Made by a program: the position numbers and the translations under genes
NCBI GenBank assembly: GCA_028554795.2
Contig: CM068825.1
Coordinates: 151,936,053 to 152,000,052 of the forward strand
Source of the DNA: Sinohyriopsis cumingii
Lineage: Eukaryota > Mollusca > Bivalvia > Unionida > Unionidae
DNA length: 64,000 nt
Reading direction: 5' to 3'
Shown: piece after piece, positions 52,901-60,599 of the stretch
Position numbering within the stretch: the first letter of the stretch is position 1
Layout of the letters: each line of letters begins with the position of its first letter
The notes under the pieces: generated by a model
The model's input: the letters and a program-made list of their open reading frames with translations, nothing else
Databases searched by the model: none
Told to the model about the DNA's origin: nothing

Positions 52901-55900
52901 TCTCTTATATGAGAAATCAGTTTTATATTTCTTATGTTACTTTTCTTTTTTTTTCATTATGTTCTCAATTCCAGTACTTTTTAAAGCCAACTCAGATTTT
53001 CCCAATGCTGTATATCTAGTCAAAGAAAATAATCAGATAAATTTCTTCAGATTGATGTAGTTCATTTCCCAAACAAATGTTGAGTTCAGTCTTTATATAG
53101 AGCTCTGACCTCGGATAGTTCCAATCCATGAAGTTAAATACCCAATTTATTAAATCTTTATGTAGAGCTCTGACCTTGGATAGTTCCAATCCCTTAAGTT
53201 AAATAACCAATTTATTCAGTCTTTATATAGAACTCTGACCTTGGATGATGCTAAGACATATGATTCAGTGACATACTTAACAACCATTTGACCTTGGGGT
53301 CAAGATTACATTTTACAGCAGTGGTTTGATCATGGGCTGGACATGCAGACCCTGGCCTTGTTGTTTCTGCTCCCTTTTTTATTGTGACCAATGGCAAGGA
53401 CTATGAATCTGTATTTAGTACTCAATAAAGACACATTTATACCTGCAGGTGCTGCTTTCACTCGATTTCAAACTCTTAGGCTCCAGAAGTTATTCCCAAC
53501 AGTTCTTGGGGATCAGCTGATAAGCTATGGAAGTTGTCAGTTTCCAACACTTGGTTTTGTAGTGGAACGTTACAAACAAGTGCAAGCTTTTATACCAGAG
53601 CCATTTTGGAAGTTAAAAGGTACATGGATTTTATCATATTGGAAATGTTTATACTGTTTGGAAGTTAAAAGATACATGCATTTTATCATATTGGAAACAT
53701 TTATGCTTTTTGGAAGTTAAAAGGTACATGCATTTTATCATATTGGAAAGGTTTATACTTTCTGGAAGTTAAAAGGTACATGCATTTTATCATATTGGAA
53801 AAATTTATACTTTTTGGAAGTTAAAAGGTACATGCATTTTATCATATTGGAAACATTTATACTTTTTTCTCTCACACCCATGAATGTTGGAAAAGTATAT
53901 GACCCAACAATCTGAAATGATGAGACAGTTTCTCATGGCAAAATTTCATGGTCACACTTGTCTGAATTTATTTTTTGCATACACCCAAATCTGTCATCAC
54001 ATGATGTGCTGGCAGGGCAGATCTGGTCTCTTCAATTTGTTAGGAGTAATCTGTAGATCAAACATCATAAATACATAAATCCTGATTCGAGAATACATCG
54101 TGCAATGGCAGATCAGGGTCTGTGTTGTTTGCAGGTGGACTACTTTTATTAATGAGTATATACTGTTTATTAGAGGGGCCCCAAGTGGCCGAGTGGTCTA
54201 AAGCGCTCTCCGTTATGGATCACTGCCATCTCACCTCTGTCTGTGTGGGTTCGAATCTAGGATTCGGCCAATGTGGGTATGTGAGAAAGCTTGCCAGTAG
54301 CTTCTCGTGAGTTGGGGGTTCTTCCTCTGCCATTAATACTGGCTGCCATGCATAGCCTATCGTGTGCTGAAAGATGGCGTTAAACCCCACAACAACAACA
54401 ACTGTTTATTAGATTTTTGTATTGGCTATTTAAATTCAATATATTCTTTAAGTAAGACCTGTTTACTTGATAAGCAGGTAGTGCAATCTTGGAATCTGAT
54501 ATTAATGATATAAAATGAAACAAATGTAAAAATCTTTTAAATTTCATTAAAAGCAGTGCTCTCGATTTCAGAACAATATAAAATATATACAATAAATCTA
54601 GGTTATGTTATAAAATGGCAAATAATTGTATGTTACTGGATCTATATTGTTTTTTGAATTTTTTTTACAGTTCAGCATAAGATAGAAGATAAAGCAGTTG
54701 AGTTTGTCTGGAAAAGGTAAAATTTTAAGTTATAAAATATGATTTGAAACTATATCTGCATGAAAATGTCTGTGACATGCCAATTCCTTATGCTAGATAA
54801 TAGGGTCATAGACCAATTCATTCCTCAGAAAATGATCTGGAATGAGATTTTTCTCAAAAGTTTTCTCCTTCAGACATCAGATTAATATATAAAATGGGAG
54901 ATGCAAAAATGTTCTAATCAATGGGAGCCCCATTCTAGGTTCTAAAGTGAGATTAACCCTTGTCCTGCTAATCTGTATAGATCATGTGATTGTATTTAGT
55001 ACTTTGGATTTTTTTTCTTGTCCCATCAGCATACAATGAAGTGGGGAAGCTCGTAAGATTTATCAAGACGCAGATGTTTTGCTTTTCCCCCAAGAAACTT
55101 GATAGCTTCCAGTTCTTTGGATACTGACATTTTTCTCTTCCAACTCAGTCTTAACTTATTGGAATATACAAATTGTCCCAGTTATTTGATAGCCTTAGCA
55201 ATCCAATAACTATATTCAAATAACTTGACAACTTGATTTTATTCCTGCCAACTGGTATCTGGATACTCAGGTATCCGCCTGTTTATAATAACCTGGGTAA
55301 TAAATGAGCCATGTGGTACCTGTTTTGTTCATGTAAAGAAAAGCATGTTTCTGACTTCAGATTAATGATTATATCCAGCAGCATCAGGTCCAAGTGAGAC
55401 ACAGAATAATGTGTACAGTTCTACTACATCTACTTTCCTTATTTTCCATTTATAGTAACTGTATATGATACATTTCCAATTAAACAGATGTGTTTCTTCA
55501 GTTTGAAACTGTGTCACAGATTTATTATATTTTGATACACACTTAGGTAGTGAACCAGTCTGTATTTAAAAAAATGGTACCAGATGTGAAGTGAAACAGG
55601 CTTTATCGATGTGACTCATAATGTTACATGACTGAAAAATGTCAGAGGAGAGGAATTTTTTCAACATAAGAACATGTTGGATCATGAAAAGGATAAATCA
55701 ATATCATCTTATAAATTCTGAAAGAAGAATTCAATATTCATGTAATACTGCATTCAGATTCAACTCATTGTCATACTCATTGCAGAATTTGTGGATTTGA
55801 CTTTACGACCATTCAGCAAAAGTTAGACAATTTATTTGTGTTTGTATTCAAGTCCTAATCTAAATGGATTTAGCCAATTTGTGACAAGAATTTTAACTAA

Positions 55901-58900
55901 CTGCAGATTCAGTTAAGGAGCAAAAATAAATCTATGTTTTTCATACAGTTTCTTGTAATTAAAGCATGTATTATATAGATTACTTTTTTATGCTCAGATT
56001 GCACTTTTTGCAACTTATATTAGTAACAGTTAAGCTTATGCCTCTCTGGGGGTTAGCATGTATGAACTTACAATATAGCAGTTAATGTTCACATTTAATA
56101 TAATTTTCATTTTTTTGGTTCCCGGATAACCAGCCATTAGGATTGATAGGTACACGGTACATGTTTACTAAAATTTTGAGAGCCCCTTTCAGTAGTCCTA
56201 CAGTGTAATATGCCTCTCCTGATATTTGCTTTTAGTTAGGTTGCTGTCTTGCTGCCTAAATAATGGCATTGTGAAGCGTATTCAGAGGTTGACTAACCCT
56301 GAAAAGAAAAGTAAGATTTTCAGGAATATCTCACACTTGGCAGCCCATATCAGTGCTTTTCTACAAACTAAAGTTTTATTGCTTTAGTCAGACTTTACTG
56401 ACTCATATGTCTTTTTCTAATAATTTCGGACAGAAGCAGATAAACATGTTTTCAAGTTCTACTGACCTGCAATTCAGTTGGCTGGAATGTGTTAAAAGCT
56501 GGAAATGTCGAAATCGGTTAAAAGGATGATAATTATCTTGAACAAAACAAAGCTGTCTAAACACTTTATTAAATATTGGTAATTTTTTTATTCATTTCAT
56601 TAAAGAAACATACTTCAACCTAATCTGATTTTGGCATTCCCAGCTTCCATTGCATTCCCACCAACTAAATGTGGGAGATATATAGCTACATCAATGTGTG
56701 AGATGTATGGCTACATTGGTGTGTGAGATTTATATTTACATCAGTGTTTTACCTTTGTCAATCACACCTTGGTTAAGTTTTGCATGTGATGTTGTGCTGC
56801 AAAACACATTATATACATACATAACATACTGTGAATGGAGGAGTGTCATTTTATTCAGATAATGAATCTTTAAAGCCTATAGCTCAGTAAAGAGTTTTAA
56901 GGAATTCTGATGATTTAGCAAACATTCAGATCAGGCAGACACCACAGTATGGAGTACATAGATTCATGTGCCGATAAAAGCTCACAAAATATATCCACAG
57001 ACATCATCAGCCGAGTGCCCATCTTTCTATGGGTGTTTCGCCCTAATCTCGGAACACCCATCAGATGGTGGGGTGGCATTAGTGATCAAGTATTGCCTGT
57101 ATGTGATGGCTGCTATATTTTGTCTTCATGTCTGAGCCAGAGACACCTTGATACTCTCTCTGCAGCCATATATATACAGTGCAACCCGCTATAACGCGCC
57201 CCGCTATAACATGAATTCGGATATAATGCGGTTTGTGGCCATGGCTCCCAAAATTTTGTATATTCTTTCGCACATGAAAAAATAATTTTTGTTCAAAGTA
57301 CATGAAATAGTGTATAAAAATTTATTATCATTATGGGGAAGAGATCGTGTGTGAATTCGAATTTAATATGATCGTGGCTTGGTTCTGAAATTTTCAATAC
57401 ATGTATGTGTATATTTCTCGTAACGGGAATTTTCTTTTTTAAGTACGAGAAATAGTGTGTAAAATGTTTATTATCATTTTTGGGAAGAGTTCGCATATGA
57501 ATTTTAATATAATATGATTGTAGCGTAGCTTCTGAAATTTAACAATATGACCAAGTTCTTGAAGTGTTATGCCAAAATAAAAATTATCGGAAATGTTACT
57601 TATTACTGGTCCATGAGTAATGTCAGTAAGTCGTCCTTGTGATTGTCTTCAATTAATTCTGTATACAATCGCTGCTCAAACAATAGCCAACATTTATTTC
57701 TTCTTTAGCTGCATATACAACTAAGCAGCAGACAATGTGGTGGTTGATAAAATATTCTCACAATTTAATAAACATCAAAAAACTAAAGCCTCCAACATGT
57801 TTGCTGGGCTTGGCGGTGTTATTAGATGCAATCAGTTGACCAGTAAATAATATCCACTTTTTTAGCTGGAAATTGAAAGGGTATGAAATTGTCCATGCGT
57901 TCAGCTTACATTTTTTTTATAAAAGTGACTCGTGACCATTGCAGGCCTACTGCACTTAGTTCTTGGGTTTTACCTGGGTATGGGGTTTGTTTATCAACTC
58001 ATTATTAATTTCCTATTTTTTTAAAAAAAATATTTTACTGTTATGGATAAGCAAGTTCACAAACACAAATCGTTCTCTGCACTTTGCACAATGATTAGTA
58101 TAGTTGTTTACCAAGTTGATGACAGCTCAGAAGAAAAAAATGTCTTTGAATAATCATCCACCGTTGGTATTTTTTAATTTCTGTCAAATACATTACTGAG
58201 TCAGATTAATGTCAGTAATTAACTTCTGCTATTTCCAGAAAATATCCCCCCTAGAAAGACTAAAAACTGTTTCTTTCCTGTAAATCTATTATAGAGACAC
58301 AACAAAATAATATCTATGCAAGGTAATTTTTCCAAGATACTATTATAATTAACTTCCCTTGTAATTGCAACCATACATGTCAATCATTACACTTCTGGCA
58401 TAATCATTAAGCTCTCTTTCATTGAATTAAGTCTTGTGCTTTCCTGTATGCCTGTATCTGGATTATGCTTTTTTTTGGTATATCCCCTCCCTCATATAAA
58501 GCATGAAAATAAAGAATCATCCTTGTGTTTTGTTGTTTTTATTATCATCTCTTTATTCTCGCACATATTCTGGAAAGAAAGGCTTCTGCATAATTACAGC
58601 ATAAGAATACAGTGCTCCGTAGATTTACATGCTTTTTTTAACACTATTGTTGTGTTCATTTATAGTGGATTCATTGTTCTGATACATATTTGGTAGAGAC
58701 CCAGTCTATAGCTTTGACTACTTTAATGTTTTGGGAGGTAGCAGAAACTGATTCTTAACAATAATGTGATTGGGTAAATATTCTTTGACAAACAGTCTTT
58801 AAAATAAGAAATTCTTTTCTCTTTGCAGAAATCGCCTTTTTGATTACCTCTTTGCACTTGCATTGTATGAAAATTGTATTGAGGTAAGTTTTCTAGTTGT

Positions 58901-59924
58901 TTCTTTGTGTGTCATGGTAATATTTATTAGCATTGATTCTTAAATAAATGTTAATGGAATTATTCTTTGCAACAATCATGATTTCTTCACATGAATGAGA
59001 TATACAACTTTCTCATGTGGTCTTTGTTATGTACGTGTCTCCCTTGATAACTCGTGCACAATGGGGTCCAAAAATGTAGACTGCACTATAAATAAGGACA
59101 TGAGTTACAGTGGGATCTCAAAAAAAAAGGTGAAGTAAATTTTCACACTGGACATCTAGTAAATCACAGGTCAGGGTTGAGGGGTTGTGGTTAAATGTGC
59201 TGATAACTCATTTTATAATTGTGTAGAGAATACTTGTCAATAAAGCACTTTTTCTAATGAAGTTTTTTGTTATTCAGTATAAATTGCATTTATTTTCAAG
59301 ATGCCAAGCATCTGAAAGATCATTAACATTATTCCAACTGGTTTCAAGCAATATTCACAAGTGTATGAGAATATTTGTGTATTACGTCATTGCTTTTTGT
59401 TGTTGTTGATTAGTTTTGGTTTCCTGCTTCACAAATGACTACAAAGTTCAAAGCAGGGAATCTACCAAATAAGGACAATACTAACTGTTGATACACCACA
59501 AAACAAGCCTTTTTCCAAATCTAACGGCATTTATTTCGTGAAACAATCATCTACATCAAAACTAACTTTTGTACTGCTTGATTATTAAAATATTGATGCC
59601 GTGATTTCATTGCAAATATTAGTGATACTTCTTATCCATGAGGATATCTCAAAGTGCCAGTTCAGGAATTCTCAGAAACTCGGAAAAGAAATAAGTATAT
59701 ACTTTTACCATTTTCAAAAGAATATAAATGTGTTCCTGTCTACTATGTTAATTTAAATATTGCATTATAAAGCTTGTTTTCTGCATGCAAATTTTAAGAG
59801 AGGAACTTGTTTTTAAACAGCTTATGTAACTTTGAACATTGTATTTCAGAATCCATCTGCCTCTGTAATAGATGTTCAGAGTAAGAATAAAAGCAAATGG
59901 AGACCACAAGCCCTTGAGACAGTG
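23278..59924 (+). CDS. TOP3A: DNA topoisomerase III alpha gene, 5' portion (10 exons, partial)
   Basis: Type IA topoisomerase that passes single strands; in the nucleus it works with BLM and RMI1 to dissolve double Holliday junctions, and in mitochondria it decatenates mtDNA. Ten exons (23278-23430, 30941-31074, 34595-34670, 37349-37457, 46772-46823, 52545-52636, 53449-53619, 54671-54716, 58829-58883, 59850-59924) join in frame to 321 residues. Seen: TOPRIM Glu32 in GEKNDAAK, the metal-binding DxDxE as D139, D141, E143 in TDCDREGEN, the [12 protein letters not shown] segment (about 192-205) and [12 protein letters not shown] in exon 7. The catalytic Tyr exon (SYPRTE) and the C-terminal zinc ribbons were not seen and should lie beyond 64000. 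Introns are swollen by transposons; the gene exceeds 40 kb. Confidence 0.95.
24296..24344. repeat. (TA)n microsatellite
   Basis: Near-perfect TA dinucleotide run in TOP3A intron 1. Others nearby are at 25923-25951 (TA) and 25267-25291 (CA). Confidence 0.9.
24529..27963. mobile_element. 3.4-kb DNA transposon with TACCGTATTTTCCG-type ends
   Basis: The left end TACCGTATTTTCCGTCCTAT and the reverse complement of the right end (TACTGTATTTTCCGGCATAT) form inverted repeats that continue inward with shared GGAGTATAAG words. Flanking TA on both sides could be the target duplication. It is in TOP3A intron 1. A hAT element (24810-25759) is nested inside. No transposase was recognised in the remaining interior (25770-27840), so the superfamily is left open; a Tc1/mariner-like relationship is possible. 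Confidence 0.6.
24810..25759. mobile_element. hAT-type nonautonomous element with perfect 8-bp target duplication
   Basis: CAATTGAC occurs at 24802-24809 and 25760-25767, exactly flanking inverted ends TAGGGCTGTCAAC and TTGACAGCCCTA. Subterminal GGGTACCCG palindromes recur many times at both ends (ACGGGTACCCGGGTACCCG-like), likely transposase binding sites. 950 bp; short ORFs inside have no family resemblance. Perfect duplications imply a fairly recent insertion. Confidence 0.85.
27970..28265. repeat. Degenerate 125-150-bp repeat family (locus 2)
   Basis: About two tandem units containing AGTTGG..CTAAATGAAAATGATG, CTCCTGAATGGATCATCAT, ATGGGCTTTTCACCAAAAG and ATATGGCCATCATCATGG, in the same order as at 16820-17240 and 62730-63310. 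Confidence 0.65.
28479..30077. mobile_element. hAT-like foldback element with long internal inverted arms
   Basis: Ends CAGGGCTTGAA (left) and TTTTGAGCCCTG (right) are inverted repeats, with CTAG-rich subterminal words (GGACTAGTG, TACTAGTCC at left; CTACTAGCC, GGGCTAGCGG at right). Inside, 29011-29242 and 29712-29945 are inverted copies of each other. Flanking CATTA on both sides suggests a decayed target duplication. No transposase ORF is seen. It lies in TOP3A intron 1. Confidence 0.65.
29011..29945. repeat. Inverted repeat arms of about 230 bp with about 470-bp spacer
   Basis: The left arm 29011-29242 and the right arm 29712-29945 (reverse complement) match in order: CTAATA.AGACTTGACTT, AGCAGATGTTCTG, AAATGTGTGTT, AAGCCATC, TTTGGTAATTG.TCCTAATTA. 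Mismatches are spread throughout, so the arms are related but not recent. Confidence 0.8.
30078..30940 (+). other. TOP3A intron 1, 3' part
   Basis: Nothing recognised; ends in the pyrimidine-rich acceptor TTTTATTTTTAG at 30940. Confidence 0.5.
30941..31074 (+). CDS. TOP3A: TOP3A exon 2 (TOPRIM core)
   Basis: Encodes [16 protein letters not shown], then [15 protein letters not shown] and GQYKKW, the conserved segment that follows the EKND motif in topoisomerase III. The donor is TG|GTAAGA; the split Trp codon is completed in exon 3. The last 36 or so bases plus the donor are repeated downstream (31105-31270). Confidence 0.95.
31038..31290 (+). repeat. 67-bp tandem repeat spanning the exon 2 splice donor
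   Basis: Units start near 31039, 31106 and 31173, followed by a shortened fourth copy at about 31225. Each unit carries the exon 2 end (CAACCTTGAATTTGTTGGAC...) and the donor region: GTAAGA at 31075, GTGAGA at 31142, GTGAGA at 31209, and a destroyed site (AGCGAG) at about 31251. Confidence 0.9.
31291..32799 (+). other. TOP3A intron 2, 5' part
   Basis: No gene or recognisable repeat seen on either strand. Confidence 0.4.
32800..34455. mobile_element. Tigger/pogo-like nonautonomous element, TA-flanked
   Basis: Inverted ends CAGTGCAACCCCATTATAAC and, from the right, CAGTGGAACCCCGCTATAAC, each bordered by TA (32798-32799, 34456-34457). This terminal style is typical of Tigger/pogo-group Tc1/mariner elements. 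1656 bp with no intact transposase. A truncated relative begins at 57177. Confidence 0.75.
34595..34670 (+). CDS. TOP3A: TOP3A exon 3, followed by a GC donor
   Basis: Encodes (W)[17 protein letters not shown] then PENYIDIK, matching the family's CNP..LF.A...KYCPEN..DIK block. The acceptor is TTTTTTTACAG. The exon ends AAG|GCAAGA: a GC 5' splice site with otherwise perfect U1 complementarity. Confidence 0.93.
35388..36727 (+). mobile_element. hAT transposon remnant with dimerisation-domain piece
   Basis: Ends CAGGGATCGTCCTGG and CCAGGACCATCCCTG are inverted repeats; TAGGTG directly abuts both ends (35382-35387, 36728-36733), consistent with a target duplication. Subterminal TTGGCGAC/GGCGATTTTTT words recur near both ends. 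The interior holds a C-terminal transposase fragment at 36300-36512. A related left end occurs at 47977. Confidence 0.75.
36318..36515 (+). pseudogene. hAT transposase C-terminal dimerisation-domain remnant
   Basis: Reads [20 protein letters not shown], then [19 protein letters not shown]. The P.S.A.CERGFS.MN.IKT..RN.L....L..LMRI pattern is the conserved hAT C-terminal dimerisation region (as in ZNF862/KIAA1586-type domesticated relatives). The upstream catalytic core is not intact, so this is a fragment. Confidence 0.8.
37349..37457 (+). CDS. TOP3A: TOP3A exon 4 (TOPRIM DxDxE)
   Basis: Encodes [16 protein letters not shown], then [21 protein letters not shown]139, D141 and E143 form the Mg2+-binding DxDxE of TOPRIM domains, intact here. 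Acceptor TTTTATAG at 37348, donor GCAG|GTACAT; one base of the next codon lies in this exon. Confidence 0.97.
37600..38055 (+). repeat. About 68-bp minisatellite (3 units) split by a SINE
   Basis: The unit carries ACATATTGTCCAATCTTAAT and CCTTCCACCACCTCAC. Three units are present; the SINE at 37696-37945 is inserted within the second. Confidence 0.85.
37696..37945 (+). mobile_element. tRNA-derived SINE family 2, full length
   Basis: The head GGGGCCCTGAGTGGCCAAGT and B-box-like GGGTTCGAGTC derive from a tRNA (Leu/Ser-like). The tail GGCGTTAAACCACACAACAC is shared with the other copies. CTTAATAAATC at 37685-37695 and 37946-37956 is a perfect 11-bp target duplication. Other copies: 54175, 62077 and the diverged 5637. 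Confidence 0.9.
38107..38338 (+). repeat. Direct repeat, left copy
   Basis: Nearly identical to 39470-39712 (shared GCTCTACAGTTTC, GCATAGGGTTAGG, GACCTTGTATATCTTAGG, TACAGCTTGGCCTTACTTC). The copies enclose about 1.1 kb. Confidence 0.9.
38339..39469 (+). other. Sequence between the direct repeats
   Basis: No coding sequence recognised. Contains a poly-C run near 38911-38926 (about 16 C). Confidence 0.5.
39470..39712 (+). repeat. Direct repeat, right copy
   Basis: Pairs with 38107-38338; differs mainly by about 10 extra bases (TGTACTGTGAA) near 39637. Confidence 0.9.
40446..41547. repeat. 48-bp minisatellite with higher-order structure
   Basis: About 1.1 kb of units reading CTTGAGAAACACTCAGTGGC then AACAGTAATGATAACTGACA and ACCTATGA. 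Variant units containing TATATACAGAGC recur at intervals, forming a higher-order pattern. The 48-bp period is a multiple of three, so the minus strand shows several spurious ORFs rich in [16 protein letters not shown]. Just beyond, 41611-41624 (GGCTGGGAACCACTGG) resembles a hAT terminus. Confidence 0.9.
41658..42200 (+). pseudogene. Tigger/pogo transposase N-terminal fragment, copy 1
   Basis: Starts at a Tigger-like terminus (CAGTATACAATGTGATCGCG). A plus-strand frame from 41901 reads [20 protein letters not shown], then [20 protein letters not shown] and [20 protein letters not shown], the CENP-B/pogo-type helix-turn-helix DNA-binding region, then [15 protein letters not shown] and a stop. 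The DDE catalytic domain is missing. Confidence 0.75.
42256..42740 (+). pseudogene. Tigger/pogo transposase N-terminal fragment, copy 2
   Basis: A tandem duplicate of 41730-42215, offset by about 526 bp. The same frame begins at 42427 but a small deletion near 42590 (CATGACTGCTGAAAAAATA) shifts the frame and closes it. It shares the 5' flank (CTATTCAGATAACTCT). Confidence 0.75.
42760..43860. other. Unidentified degenerate sequence
   Basis: A 99-codon minus-strand ORF (43001-43300, [20 protein letters not shown]...) and short plus ORFs have no family resemblance that I recognise. Base composition is less AT-rich than the surroundings, suggesting a decayed coding element. It could be part of a retroelement that continues to 46.1 kb. 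Confidence 0.35.
43861..44698 (+). mobile_element. L2/CR1-like LINE 3' end, truncated
   Basis: One frame reads [20 protein letters not shown], then [44 protein letters not shown], an in-frame TAA at 44311-44313, and [14 protein letters not shown]...[10 protein letters not shown]. This is the C-terminal part of ORF2 in L2/CR1/Rex-type elements. The 3' UTR has GTAAAGCGCTTAGAGC and the tail is ATT repeats (TATTATTATTATC), typical of L2. 5'-truncated and dead. Confidence 0.88.
44699..46771. other. TOP3A intron 4, 3' part
   Basis: A 56-bp tandem pair lies at about 44833-44947 (CTGGGCCAGTCCATCT). A 111-codon minus-strand ORF (45601-45936) is not recognised. Relatively GC-richer segments at 44.7-46.1 kb look like a decayed element. 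Ends in the acceptor TTTCTGTTTCAG. Confidence 0.4.
46772..46823 (+). CDS. TOP3A: TOP3A exon 5
   Basis: A 52-base exon encoding (V)[16 protein letters not shown](E), matching the family's VYRA.FSEIT block. Donor GA|GTAAGT. Too short to be seen as an ORF. Confidence 0.95.
46920..47560. repeat. Degenerate about 100-bp tandem repeats
   Basis: Words like GACCAAATTTGG, TTTACAAA..ATG, TTACTAAAA and CGACTTCT recur in order several times. Highly diverged units in TOP3A intron 5. Confidence 0.55.
47977..48780 (+). mobile_element. Second hAT remnant sharing the CAGGGATCGT terminus
   Basis: The left end CAGGGATCGTACTGGGCTTT and the following 200 bp (TTGCAAATTGCGATTTTGTT, TATTCCATCTGG) align with 35388-35600. 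The right end is uncertain. No intact transposase. Confidence 0.6.
49651..49808. mobile_element. Short hAT MITE
   Basis: Left CAGTGATTACCAACCTTTTT and right AGGTTGAGAATTTCAG are imperfect versions of the CAGTGGTTCTCAACCT hAT terminus. About 158 bp. Flanking segments are weakly similar (TGCTGGAG and TTCTAGAG), so it is old. Confidence 0.55.
49930..50836 (-). repeat. Solo LTR copy of the gypsy-like family (copy 3)
   Basis: Aligns with 1062-1951 and 4227-5190 in the same orientation, including GAATTAAATCCC and GGACAAGGTCAAGT. No internal coding sequence adjoins it, so it looks like a solo LTR in TOP3A intron 5. Confidence 0.65.
50840..52544 (+). other. TOP3A intron 5, 3' part
   Basis: Nothing recognised apart from a short duplication (AATCAAATGAATAATTTGTT) at about 50876-50920. 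Ends in the acceptor TTTAACAG. Confidence 0.5.
52545..52636 (+). CDS. TOP3A: TOP3A exon 6
   Basis: Encodes (E)[18 protein letters not shown] then [12 protein letters not shown](G), the strongly conserved block following the TOPRIM domain in topoisomerase III. Donor ATAG|GTCGGA at 52637. Confidence 0.96.
53090..53250 (+). repeat. About 67-bp tandem repeat, 2.5 units
   Basis: TCTTTATATAGAGCTCTGACC, then TTGGATAGTTCCAATCC and AAGTTAAATA recur in order. In TOP3A intron 6. Confidence 0.8.
53449..53619 (+). CDS. TOP3A: TOP3A exon 7
   Basis: Encodes (G)[18 protein letters not shown], then [20 protein letters not shown] and PEPFWKLK. The FTR.QT and [13 protein letters not shown] segments are diagnostic of type IA topoisomerases of the III class. 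Acceptor ACCTGCAG, donor AAAG|GTACAT at 53620. The last 16 bases and donor are tandemly copied downstream. Confidence 0.97.
53604..53875 (+). repeat. 52-bp tandem repeat spanning the exon 7 splice donor
   Basis: The exon-end word GAAGTTAAAAG starts at 53609, 53661, 53713, 53765 and 53817, a constant 52-bp period. Each is followed by GTACAT (53620, 53724, 53776, 53828) except the second, where the donor is ATACAT (53672). The intron part TGCATTTTATCATATTGG is conserved in all. Confidence 0.95.
54175..54400 (+). mobile_element. tRNA-derived SINE family 2, full length
   Basis: GGGGCCCCAAGTGGCCGAGT head, GGGTTCGAATC B-box-like, tail with CAACAACAACA. A perfect 13-bp target duplication ACTGTTTATTAGA lies at 54162-54174 and 54401-54413. 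Confidence 0.92.
54671..54716 (+). CDS. TOP3A: TOP3A exon 8
   Basis: A 46-base exon encoding (V)[14 protein letters not shown](R). Phases match both neighbours (one base before, AG carried over). Acceptor TTTTTTACAG, donor AAAG|GTAAAA. Confidence 0.88.
54717..56224 (+). other. TOP3A intron 8, 5' part
   Basis: Nothing recognised on either strand. Confidence 0.4.
56225..56680. mobile_element. Long-inverted-repeat MITE-like element (copy C), right-truncated
   Basis: Left arm 56225-56345 (CAGGAATATCTCACACTTGG) matches copy A's left arm and is the inverse of the right arms of copies A and B. The body continues to about 56660 in the same order as copies A and B (CTTTAGTCAGACTTTACT, CATACTTCAACCTAATC, TTCCATTGCATTCC). 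Confidence 0.6.
57177..58110. mobile_element. Truncated copy of the Tigger-like element
   Basis: Starts CAGTGCAACCCGCTATAACG and follows 32800-33720 over about 900 bp (for example AAATTTTGTATA, GCACAATGATTAGTATAG). The right half is missing. Confidence 0.75.
58829..58883 (+). CDS. TOP3A: TOP3A exon 9
   Basis: Encodes (R)[18 protein letters not shown], matching the family's KR.RLF......LYE.C.E block. Acceptor CTTTGCAG, donor GAG|GTAAGT. Joins exon 8 to complete an Arg codon. Confidence 0.93.
58884..59849 (+). other. TOP3A intron 9
   Basis: Nothing recognised. Ends in the acceptor TGTATTTCAG. Confidence 0.5.
59850..59924 (+). CDS. TOP3A: TOP3A exon 10
   Basis: Encodes [20 protein letters not shown] then ALETV, matching the conserved V..V.SK.K.KWRPQALDTVE. 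In phase 0 at both ends; donor GTG|GTAAGC. The next exon, which should lead to the catalytic tyrosine, was not found up to 64000. Confidence 0.95.
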
Positions 59925-60060
59925 GTAAGCTGTAGAAGCTACATGTATTAATCTTTGACTTTGGCACTATTAACATAAAGAGACAATGGGGTCAGTATTA
60001 CAGTTGTGCAATGCCACTGATGTTACACTTGATACAGATATCATGAACATGCAGTACATG

Positions 60061-60594
60061 TACCTTATGTTAATTTCTCTATGAGTAATTTGTGATGGGC
60101 TTGACTGTGTCATTTCAATATGAAAGTACCTTATGTTAATTTCTCTATGAGTAATTTGTGATGGGCTTGACTGTGTCATTTCAATATGAAAGTACCTTAT
60201 GTTAATTTCTCTATGAGTAATTTGTGATGGGCTTGACTGTGTCATTTCAATATGAAAGTACCTTATGTTAATTTCTCTATGAGTAATTTGTGATGGGCTT
60301 GACTGTGTCATTTCAATATGAAAGTACCTTATGTTAATTTCTCTATGAGTAATTTGTGATGGGCTTGACTGTGTCATTTCAATATGAAAGTACCTTATGT
60401 TAATTTCTCTATGAGTAATTTGTGATGGGCTTGACTGTGTCATTTCAATATGAAAGTACCTTATGTTAATTTCTCTATGAGTAATTTGTGATGGGCTTGA
60501 CTGTGTCATTTCAATATGAAAGTACCTTATGTTAATTTCTCTATGAGTAATTTGTGATGGGCTTGACTGTGTCATTTCAATATGAAAGTACCTT
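60061..60594. repeat. 66-bp minisatellite, eight near-identical copies
   Basis: Unit starts at 60061, 60127, 60193, 60259, 60325, 60391, 60457 and 60523 (constant 66 bp), beginning TACCTTATGTTAATTTCTCT. Copies appear identical by eye. The minus strand stays open through the array because 66 is a multiple of three. Confidence 0.97.
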
Positions 60595-60599
60595 TTACT

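Noticed and set aside
53620-53720. Exon 7 continuing to the stop at 53720
   Set aside because: Conserved TOP3A sequence resumes at 54671 in matching phase; the extension is the 52-bp repeat.
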